Positions 10,586 to 18,497 of a stretch of DNA of 64,000 nt are shown here, one piece after another. Source of the DNA: Cordylochernes scorpioides (Eukaryota > Arthropoda > Arachnida > Pseudoscorpiones > Chernetidae); the NCBI GenBank assembly GCA_030710605.1, contig CP092863.1, forward strand, positions 121,074,203-121,138,202, in the 5' to 3' direction. Each line of letters begins with the position of its first letter. The stretch's first letter is position 1. The notes beneath the pieces are model-generated. The model searched no databases and was not told the origin of the DNA. It saw only the letters and a list, made by a program, of their open reading frames with translations. Position numbers and translations under genes: made by a program.

Positions 10586-11703
10586 CTAGCGGACGTATAT
10601 ACCCGGCTTCGCCCGAGGTTTTACCCGAGTAAAGGTTTGTCTAACGAACATTTGCCCGTGTTTTACCCGAGTAAAGGTTTGTCTAACGAATCTCTCGATA
10701 AAGTGAACATTTTTTCCCGGTCCCTTGAAAAATACTCGATAAGTTGAATAAATTCAATATTAATCGGTACCCGAGTAAATGTCTGTCTAACGAACATTTG
10801 TTAAAACAATTATCTATAGACTTATAAAAAGAAATAGATATATTTTGATAATTTGAAACTGATAAAGTGAACATTTTTTCCCGGTCCCTGTGTGCCGTGT
10901 CATTCTGAATTTTGTCTTTCCTAATTTTCTACATTACAAAATCATCGTTTTATCTAGTGAACATTTTTTCCCGGTCCCTTGAAAAATACTCGATAAGGTT
11001 GAATAAATTCATGGTCGTTTATGGAAGATGGACGAAGTTCCCGGAGGTCATCTTGGGCAAGCTCCCGCGAGGCTTTTTTTCTTGTCTACTTGGCATAGCT
11101 GTGTCACCAACTCTGCCCTGATTGGTCGGTGGGTACTTTGACTGTCGGCCGGCGGCCGGGCGAATCCATTCTCGCACGGGGTCTGCCCCACTCCAAACTT
11201 TTGGCAAAGCACTTTCTAATATTAAAGATTATTGTCTTAAATAATCTTTAAGAACAAAAGTATAATAATTGAACGATAGGAAATTATAGTAAATAATTAT
11301 ACTAAACTAAATGATGTAAAAATAATTATACATGAAATTTGAAATAAGTTTTAGAAAAGTTATCGTTAAGTCCACGGGAAAAGATGTAGCCAAAACAAAT
11401 AGGTTTTTAACAGTGACACGTGAGCACCCGCCTCGAGACGCGCTCCTCTCTCCTAACATTACTCCCCCTCTTGAAAAAGCCTATCTCCGTCTAAATGGTG
11501 GCGCTGCTTGCGAGTTAAAGCTACAAATCTGCAAATAACTCTAAGGATATTAAAGATATTCAAGATATTATTTTTCGTAAACCTTTCCGGAGATACACCT
11601 AATAATATCCCAATATTTCACGGCGATTGGATGTATGGTTTTCGAATCCATAGAGGACACACAGACACACACACAGACATTCAATTTTATATATATATAT
11701 AGA
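10586..11703 (-). mobile_element. Non-autonomous Helitron, 1.1 kb
   Basis: The 3' end is CTAG at 10586-10589 with a hairpin of CCCGGCTTCGCCCG type beside it. The 5' end on the minus strand starts TCTATATATATATAAAATTG at 11703. Host bases are A before TC and T after CTAG, the canonical Helitron A|T site without target duplication. The body repeats GAACATTTTTTCCCGGTCCC three times and has no transposase frame, so it must move in trans. Confidence 0.8.
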
Positions 11704-12215
11704 TTAGTCCTTTCTACTTTACTTTTATAGAAAGCGCAATGTAAACTGCAATACGATACTTTACCCCATTGTTTATCTATTTAATTCCCCTAATTGACAA
11801 TAGATGGCGCTCTTCCTATCTTCCAATACCCTGAACATTTTTGTACACACGTTGTGAAAAATATATTAAATTAAACTATTAATTAGCTTCCACTAATTAA
11901 CCCTAGCTAACACCAACGGTTTACTATCCCCAATTTGCATGTTAATTAAATATCTACTCCAGCTTCCCTTTTTTTTAATGGAATATTATTTTTTTTATCA
12001 TCATCATGTGTCATCATCATCATTTTGTGATGAATAAAAATGATCCCCGGCGCGGGGAGATGTGTTATTTCTGAGATTGATTTGTATTTGATTATTTCTA
12101 TGGTAATATGCAAATATGGTAATCGACATTAAGATATGTTTGTCGTTTATTAATAGTGTCTCTTGTTATTTTTTTATTTGTTGGAAAGAAATTCAAGTAG
12201 CAAATGTTGCCCGGT
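11704..12215. other. Intergenic, no gene seen
   Basis: AT-rich with ATC-rich microsatellite-like sequence around 11996-12025. Nothing else recognised. Confidence 0.5.
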
Positions 12216-12218
12216 TGT

Positions 12219-13210
12219 CTGTTTTTTTTTTTTTTTTTTCAAGGAAGACAGAGGTTGTTCACACTTGGTTATATCGTGTGTCTTCAATAAAGGTCACTGT
12301 AATATCTTTCAGAGTTATTGTCTGAATTCCGATATACATGCTGAAAGGTACAACTTCCTTAAGTTTTGTCCATTAGTGTATATTGGTTATCTCGTGTGTC
12401 TTCAATAAAGGTCACTGTAATATCTTTCAGAGTTATTGTTTCAATCCCGATATACATGCTAAAAGGTACAACTTCCTTAAGTTTTGTCCATGAGTGTATA
12501 TTGGTTATCTCGTGTGTCTTCAATAAAGGTCACTGTAATATCTTTCAGAGTTATTGTTTCAATCCCGATATACATGCTGAAAGGTACAACTTCCTTAAGT
12601 TTTGTCCATGAGTGTATAATGGTTATCTCGTGTGTCTTCAATAAAGGTCACTGTAATATCTTTCAGAGTTATTGTCTCAATCCCGATATACATGCTAAAA
12701 GGTACAACTTCCTTAAGTTTTGTCCATGAGTGTATATTGGTTATCTCGTGTGTCTTCAATAAAGGTCAAGGTAATATCTTTCAGAGTTATTGTCTCAATC
12801 CCGATATACATGCTGAAAGGTACAACTTCCTTAAGTTTTGTCCATGAGTGTATATTGGTTATCTCGTGTGTCTTCAATAAAGGTCAAGGTAATATCTTTC
12901 AGAGTTATTGTCTCAATCCCGATATACATGCTGAAAGGTACAACTTCCTTAAGTTTTGTCCATGAGTGTATATTGGTTATCTCGTGTGTCTTCAATAAAG
13001 GTCACTGTAATATCTTTCAGAGTTATTATCTCAATCCCGATATACATGCTAAAAGGTACAACTTCCTTAAGTTTTGTCCATGAGTGTATATTGGTTATCT
13101 CGTGTGTCTTCAATAAAGGTCACTGTAATATCTTTCAGAGTTATTATCTCAATCCTGATATACATGCTAAAAGGTACAACTTCCTTAAGTTTTGTCCATG
13201 AGTGTATATT
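12219..13210 (+). repeat. 118-bp satellite array
   Basis: About eight direct copies of a 118-bp unit that includes GTCTTCAATAAAGGTCACTG, CCCGATATACATGCT and TCCTTAAGTTTTGTCCATGA. The array opens with a poly(T) run and AAGGAAGACAGAGGTTGTTC. Units differ by a few bases (CACTG/CAAGG, GAAAG/AAAAG). Because 118 is not a multiple of three, each frame closes after about 81 codons; the many 81-residue frames are satellite translations, not genes. Confidence 0.95.
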
Positions 13211-13485
13211 TGCACAACAATAAGCTATCCATTTTTATAAAGTATAGAAAAAAATATCATAAAAAAAATCACCTAGACACTAATCATTATATGGATAAAT
13301 TCTCATGTTTGGAATAACTTCTCTCTCTCTCTCTTCCCGCGGTGGGCGCCACCAATGAAGACCTTGTATATATTTTATCTATATGTATATTTATCAATTA
13401 TTTTTATCTATTTATATATATTTATGCATATATTTATCATTATATAATCATATTTATTCATATTTGTATTGTATTTAACCTTATA
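13211..13485. other. AT-rich spacer with (CT)n
   Basis: A short CT microsatellite at about 13319-13334 followed by TATTTAT-rich DNA. No gene seen. Confidence 0.5.
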
Positions 13486-13520
13486 CTAGCCGAGTGACCC
13501 GGGCAACGCCCAGGGTTTAC
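13486..13520 (-). other. Helitron 3' terminus with hairpin
   Basis: On the minus strand: CCCTGGGCGTTGCCCGGG hairpin, then TCACTCGG, then CTAG. The pattern is hairpin, about 8-11 nt, CTRR. A/T context outside is correct. Confidence 0.8.
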
Positions 13521-13639
13521 CCAAAGGGCCTGCAGAGACTTTAAAAGTATAGATGGTGGCTTAAAAATCGCAATGGGTATATTCAGATTTCCTAGAAGCA
13601 GCATTTCAAGTAAGGATAAGTAAAAATACTTTCTAAGTA

Positions 13640-13830
13640 TAAATTCGTTAATTCGACCATGTTTTGATTTCCAGAACCTATGAAATTACAAACAGTAATT
13701 CGACAATACCGATAATTCGACCCCTTGCGATAATTCGACCTTGATTTGATTTCCCAATCTCTGGCCTATCAAATAACAAACGGTAATTCGACAATATTAA
13801 TTATTCACCACTTCTGATAATTCAACCATT
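13640..13830. repeat. Short degenerate AATTCGAC repeats
   Basis: Irregular repeats of (GAT)AATTCGACC/CA motifs. The same motif cluster occurs in the composite Helitron at 48825-48890 and in inverse at 49915-49965, so it is an ancestral part of this Helitron family's 3' region. Confidence 0.7.
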
Positions 13831-14454
13831 TTAAAATGCAAATTTCGACGATTGATGTTTACTTACAACTTTACTAAAAAAAAGGTATTATAGATGCGAG
13901 CAACGAAACATTTTGAACCCATATAATGCAAATTCATATCCTCACTTATAGGGTGTCAAGCCTAAAGGATGCGAATTCATGTCCCTGATTTCTAAAAATT
14001 AACATAAAATTGTAGGCTACCAACGCGAATTCGCGTCTACTGGGATCTTTTCCCATACCTTCTTGCCTATTTATCAGTGGGTTGGGTTGGGGGGGAATGT
14101 CAGCTGTCCCAATGTACCTGTAAAATGTCACATGCGACCGAGTTCAAGCAGCCATTATTTTTATTTATTTCAAGCTATATAGATTACATTAAAAGAAAAT
14201 ATCATTTTTTAAACATGTTATTATATGAACAACTCGATTTTCATACGGCCCACTGGACCATGTAACTCTGGAATCATAAGTGCAAAAACAGACATCCCTA
14301 AAGGACTCCTTTAAAATATCTTTATGATTCTTTTTTAATAATATTCTTAAACATTTTTAATTTTTTTTTCATATTTATTAACTTTTCAATATAGAAAATA
14401 AGATAACATAAAAGGGATAAATTCATTTAATGGACCTCACTAAAAACTGCATTT

Positions 14455-14575
14455 CTAGCCGAGTGACCTGGGCAAAGCCCCAGGTTTACCCTAAAGGCCT
14501 GTGAATGGGCAGGATAACCATATGTGTGCCATTGCAAAGATCCTAAATCAATGTATAGAGCACTGGGGAAAATAG
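14455..14575 (-). pseudogene. Internal Helitron 3' terminus with helicase scrap
   Basis: CTAG (14455-14458) plus hairpin CCTGGGGC...GCCCAGG is a second, internal 3' end. Next to it, AGGATAACCATATGTGTGCC and GCAAAGATCCT match the helicase gene around 17073-17112. On the other side, GGACCTCACTAAAAACTGCA matches the sequence over the helicase stop codon near 16740. The terminus and the coding end are fused exactly at CTAG, which is also present inside the helicase frame at 16765-16768. Confidence 0.7.
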
Positions 14576-14886
14576 GTTTTTTTTTTTTTGCTTATCCCTA
14601 GTACACGTGGTACAGGCCATGATAATCATGGTGGGTAGTTAGCGACTGCTTTTACTGTAAGCGCACCACATGTCTACACATGTGAAAAGCAGTTTGACTT
14701 TGCACTTACAAATGCCAGAGCCCCGTTCGGTTACTTGCACTCGCTGGTGGGGTTGGACTTTTGCAAGAATCGGGGGCCATTGGAGCATTTTTTTTTTTTT
14801 TAAACAGAAAAAAGTGCCCAATGCGGGAATCGAACCCGGGTCCTAGTGGTCGAAAACCAAACGGTTTACCCAGCCTTCCACCGACC
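14576..14886 (-). mobile_element. tRNA-derived SINE, best copy
   Basis: About 310 bp in minus orientation: a tRNA-like head (GGTCGGTGGAAGGCTGGG; B box GGTTCGATTCC at 14826-14836), an internal A-rich run, a body with CCAACCCCACCAGCGAGTGC, and a terminal poly(A) seen as a T-run at 14576-14589. The related segment at 15170-15280 has the same flanks without the SINE (GAAAATAGG then GACCAAAAATC), an effective empty site. Confidence 0.85.
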
Positions 14887-15068
14887 AAAAGTCAAAATAA
14901 TAATAAATATTTTATGAATGAACAAATAATACAAAAAATTGCTTTCAGGTGAGAAACTATAGGCATTGGTGAAAACTTTAAAAAATTATATTGAAAAAAA
15001 AAAAAGAAAACAAATATTAAAAGAAAATTCAATACAACACAACTATATAGCAAATACAGCCATTATTT

Positions 15069-15185
15069 CTAGCCGAGTGACCCAGCAACGCCCCGGGTTT
15101 AGCCTAAAAACATGTGAAGCGCTAGATAACCATATGTGAGACATTGCATAGATCCTGAATCAATGTATAGAGCACTGGGGAAAAT
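15069..15185 (-). other. Second internal Helitron 3' terminus
   Basis: CTAG at 15069-15072 with hairpin CCCGGGGC-GTT-GC(T)GGG, followed by GATAACCATATGTGAGACAT (helicase-derived) and GAGCACTGGGGAAAATAGG, as at 14455-14575. It shows a tandem partial duplication of the 3' region. Confidence 0.7.
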
Positions 15186-15266
15186 AGGTAAATAAAGACC
15201 AAAAATCAAAATACTTAATTATAAATATTTTATTAGTGAACAACTAATACAAAAAAATCCTTTCAG

Positions 15267-15701
15267 GTGAGAAACTATGTTGTTGATGTTTCTTATCCCC
15301 TTGTGTAAAGATTACACGAAGTCCATGATCTCATGGAATGGGGTATAGGGGTGCAGCTTTCGTTGATCATGGCACCATGATCCAGGCACACTTTGGTGAA
15401 AGTCTGACTTTGCCTGTGATTTGAGGCCATTCCAAATATGAAAGCCTTTGTTTCTGACTCTAACATGAGCACAGACGCAGCTCCTCCGTATCCCTGGAGT
15501 GGAACCATTGCTGAGGTCCATCAACTGGGTCAGTTGAACTCAGGATTTTTAAAGAGGGAGTGTCCCTCCTGGTTACAGCATCAAGTCTACCAGAACAAGA
15601 CTTGATACAATCGTGTAGAGAGTTTACTGTACCTCCCAACAATGTCCACTGCACCACAGGCCAGTTACAGAGGGGTAAGCATGGGAGGTGTGAGAAACTA
15701 T
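15267..15701. mobile_element. 411-bp insert flanked by a 12-bp direct repeat
   Basis: GTGAGAAACTAT occurs at 15267-15278 and 15690-15701 and is a single continuous motif in the sister segment at about 14953-14964. The segment between (15279-15689) is less AT-rich, is not repeated in the window, and has open frames up to 95 codons on the minus strand without a domain I recognise. It begins GTTGTTGATG, like the (TTG) tails of LINE-mobilised copies. A retroposed or captured fragment with a target-site duplication is the likeliest reading. Confidence 0.55.
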
Positions 15702-15744
15702 AGGCATTGGTTGATGAGGCACAATTTGGATTGTAGATTATAAA

Positions 15745-16055
15745 CAAAAGGTAATAAGACCAAATCCAAATATATAAATAGTGTGTGACGTTTCAGTAAC
15801 AGCGTTGTTACCATCTTCAGACAAAAGTACTGAATGGAAAAAAGGAGCCTACAGCACCCGGTGTTCCCAGGTGGTCACCCTCCCAAGTACTGACCGAGCC
15901 CGACGTTGCTTAACTTCGGTGATCGGACGAGAACCGGTGTTTTCAACGTGGTATGGCCGTAGGCCATAGTACTTTTGTCTGAAGATGGTAACAAAGCTGT
16001 TACCGAAACGTCACACACTATTTATTTATTTGGATTTGGTCTTATTACCTTTTGT
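15745..16055. repeat. Fold-back with hammerhead-like arms and 5S rRNA in the loop, copy 1
   Basis: Arms: CAAATCCAAATATATAAATA...GTCACACAC-type sequence on the left, and its inverse ending TTTATTTGGATTTGGTCTTA on the right. Each arm reads outward as CTGAAGAT-GGTAAC...GTTAC(C/T)-GAAACGTC, which keeps the hammerhead core letters CUGANGA, GAAA and a GUC triplet. One extra base precedes stem II and stem I is only about 3 bp. The loop holds a complete 5S rRNA sequence. Confidence 0.7.
15847..15964 (-). rRNA. 5S rRNA gene copy 1 (in fold-back loop)
   Basis: 118 nt, from GCCTACGGCCATACCACGTT to GGGTGCTGTAGGC, full length at both ends. The internal Pol III control region is recognisable (GAAGTTAAGCAACGTCGGG; TTGGGAGGGTGACCACCTGG), and the terminal stem GCCTACGGC/GCTGTAGGC pairs. 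Directly downstream on the minus strand is TCCTTTTTTCC, a T6 Pol III terminator. The 5S consensus is strongly kept, so it could be transcribed. Its location inside a transposable fold-back, not in a 5S cluster, is unusual. Confidence 0.9.
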
Positions 16056-16189
16056 TTATAGGCATTGGTGAAACTTTAAACAAATTTTTTGGAAATGAAA
16101 CAAAAAGTAAAAGAAAACAAATCTTAAAAGAAAATTAAATACAACACAACAATATACCAAATTAGACAACATAAAAGGCATACATTCAT

Positions 16190-16495
16190 TTATTTGAAAT
16201 AAATATCCAAATAAATAAATAGTGTGTGACGTTTCGGTAACAGCGTTGTTACCATCTTCAGACAAAAGTACTGAATGGAAAAAAGGAGCCTACAGCACCC
16301 GGTGTTCCCAGGTGGTCACCCTCCCAAGTACTGACCGAGCCCGACGTTGCTTAACTTCGGTGATCGGACGAGAACCGGTGTTTTCAACGTGGTATGGCCG
16401 TAGGCCATAGTACTTTTGTCTGAAGATGGTAACAACGCTGTTACCGAAACGTCACACACTATTTATTTATTTGGATTTGGTCTTAATACCTTTTG
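16190..16495. repeat. Fold-back with 5S rRNA in the loop, copy 2
   Basis: Same structure as copy 1, offset by 441 bp, because the whole segment (fold-back plus AAACAAATTTTTTGGAAATG tail) is tandemly duplicated. In this copy both arms keep the GAAACGTC part intact (left arm GACGTTTCGG). Confidence 0.75.
16288..16405 (-). rRNA. 5S rRNA gene copy 2 (in fold-back loop)
   Basis: 118 nt, reads identical to copy 1 over its whole length, with the same T6 terminator downstream. The 441-bp offset of both the 5S and its surroundings shows it arose by local tandem duplication, not by a second capture. Confidence 0.9.
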
Positions 16496-16735
16496 TTTAT
16501 AGGCATTGGTGAAACTTTAAACAAATTTTTTGGAAATGAAACAAAAAGTAAAAGAAAATAAATCTTAAAAGAAAATTAAATACAATACAACAATAAACCA
16601 AATTAGACAACATAAAAGGCATACATTCATTTATTTGAAATGAAAAAAAAAATTAAAAGAAAACAAATCTGAAAATAAAATTGAATACAACACAACTATA
16701 TAGCAGATAAGACAACATAAAAAGGAAAAATTCAT
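16496..16735. other. Helitron 3' untranslated region, A-rich
   Basis: A-rich direct repeats (AAATGAAACAAAAAGTAAAAG, AAATACAACACAACTATA) also found at 14990-15060 and 16075-16150. No gene. Confidence 0.6.
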
Positions 16736-18493
16736 TTAAAGGACCTCATTAAAAACTATATTTCTAGTTTTATAAATACGTGGGTTCAACTTTACCCGTA
16801 TGCTATTCAAAGTTCGCACACGTGAAAAAGCCACATAGAGCTGTCCATGAGTAAACACGGGCTCATGTAGCAAGAGACCCACTCTAGCAAAGGTTTGGCC
16901 TTGAGCCTTATTAATAGTCATGGCAAAAGCCAACCTTAGTGGAAACTGACGCCTCTTCAGAATGAAGGGAAGGTTGGTATCTGAAGGAGCCAAAGATATT
17001 TTTGGCACCAATACAGTTTGTCCAACTTTGGTCCCTGTCAGTATTTGTGCTTCTAGGACATGAGAGCGCATGCGCTGGATAACCATACGTGTGCCATTGC
17101 AGAGACCCTGCTTAGGATTCAAATTTCTAAGGAGCATAACAATAGCACCAATCTTAAGGTTTAACCGGTGTGGAGGCATTCCTGTGGGAGTAAGGCTATT
17201 AAGGAATTCAGTAGGGTAGTTATTTTGTTCCTCCACATTCTCACACTCGACACTGTCAACACTGAGAAAACACTGACTCCTGTTTGGTAAGCGATCCAAA
17301 ACTTTTTCATTAATCTCTAATGAATCTGTGTTTTTTGGCGTTAAAATCACAGACTGGCTAAGGGCGGTAATATCACCATAGGAAGAACCAAATATTTCCT
17401 GCACCAGGTCAACCCCATGAAAGATACAGCTTTCTGGAAGAGAAATGAGGCCCTGTTGGTCTGTAGGTAGATCACCATCACCAACTTTAAGTAACCATTG
17501 AGAGAAGCTCTGTGCATCAATACCTGCTCGCATATTCTGAGTAAGGCGCAAGATCACAAACAATGGCCATAGCTTGCTTTGCTTAATGCAAGCAGCAACA
17601 ATTTCAGCTCTTGAAGCTCGAGGTACCACAGGTAGCACTTGGCGAAAGTCACCTCCAAGAACAACAACCTTTCCGCCAAAAGCAAGGTCACAATGCATAA
17701 TGTCCTTTAGGAGACGATCCACAATTTCAAGTGCTCTGTAGTGGGCCATAGGAGCCTCATCCCAAATAATTAAGGATGATCTACGAATAAGCTCAGCCTC
17801 AGAACTATTGGCCGAGATCGCAGCTACAGAATTCTCAAGCAAGGGAATCGGCAGCTTAAACCTGGAATGGACAGTCTGGCCACCTGACAAAAGGGTAGCC
17901 GCTATTCCAGTGGAGGCCAGCGGAATGACAATTTTTCCAACGGCTCTAACACAATGAATTAGGGTGTTATAAACATAAGTCTTGCCCGTACCACCAGGCC
18001 CATCAATAAAAAAGCAACGTGGATTTACATTGAGGGAATCAACAATTGTGTCAACAATTGACTTTTGATCTGGTGTAAGGGACCTATACATTTCTGTCCC
18101 AATTTGCAGCTCTGCATTAACATCAAGGTGATCCTCTCCTGAATCAAGAAGTGGGGTTAGGGGTGCAGGAAGTCCATAATGGTGGCAACTGAGGCGATTT
18201 TCTCTCAGCTGGAATTCAAGCTCTCTGAGAGTCATCTGTTCAGCAGCTGCGTCAGATGTTGCACGAGAAAAGTCCTCACTAAGATACCCCTTGTATTTGG
18301 TCCACAGTGATACAGGGTCGGTAGGATTATTGTAGATGAGAATTGTCGCAAAGAGCTGCCGCAGTTGACAAGGCATTTGGAACAAAGCCGCCTCAGCTAA
18401 GCATGCATCCCATTCAGAATCATCAGCCAATAATCCACGGCGCTGGGCAGCCTCTTTAAAAGTGGAGCAAACAATATCATCCACAGTTCGCAA
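16736..18493 (-). CDS. Helitron helicase part (PIF1-like, SF1B), downstream half of RepHel
   Basis: 585 codons on the minus strand from a TTG; the frame is open upstream to about 18541. It encodes the DNA helicase that unwinds the transposon during rolling-circle transfer. Motifs in order: Walker A GPGGTGKT (about residue 165), DEAPM (motif II), GGDFRQVLPV, LTQNMR, MTINKAQGQTF and QLYVAFSRVRT. The end PRIYKTRNIVFNEVL fits Helitron proteins. There is no independent ATG: in intact Helitrons this region is one polypeptide with Rep, and here the frames are joined by a +1 shift near 18541. It is therefore the second half of a broken or mis-sequenced RepHel. Every helicase motif is intact, so the break is young. 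Confidence 0.93.
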   Translation of the reverse strand: MRTVDDIVCSTFKEAAQRRGLLADDSEWDACLAEAALFQMPCQLRQLFATILIYNNPTDPVSLWTKYKGYLSEDFSRATSDAAAEQMTLRELEFQLRENRLSCHHYGLPAPLTPLLDSGEDHLDVNAELQIGTEMYRSLTPDQKSIVDTIVDSLNVNPRCFFIDGPGGTGKTYVYNTLIHCVRAVGKIVIPLASTGIAATLLSGGQTVHSRFKLPIPLLENSVAAISANSSEAELIRRSSLIIWDEAPMAHYRALEIVDRLLKDIMHCDLAFGGKVVVLGGDFRQVLPVVPRASRAEIVAACIKQSKLWPLFVILRLTQNMRAGIDAQSFSQWLLKVGDGDLPTDQQGLISLPESCIFHGVDLVQEIFGSSYGDITALSQSVILTPKNTDSLEINEKVLDRLPNRSQCFLSVDSVECENVEEQNNYPTEFLNSLTPTGMPPHRLNLKIGAIVMLLRNLNPKQGLCNGTRMVIQRMRSHVLEAQILTGTKVGQTVLVPKISLAPSDTNLPFILKRRQFPLRLAFAMTINKAQGQTFARVGLLLHEPVFTHGQLYVAFSRVRTLNSIRVKLNPRIYKTRNIVFNEVL

Positions 18494-18497
18494 ATCT

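Noticed and set aside
12163..13201. Overlapping 81-codon frames with identical sequence
   Set aside because: Translations of the 118-bp satellite; each starts and ends at the same place in the unit.
15781..16461. Calling the 5S-flanking arms certain hammerhead ribozymes
   Set aside because: Core letters fit but stem I is about 3 bp and one unpaired base precedes stem II; kept as hammerhead-like only.
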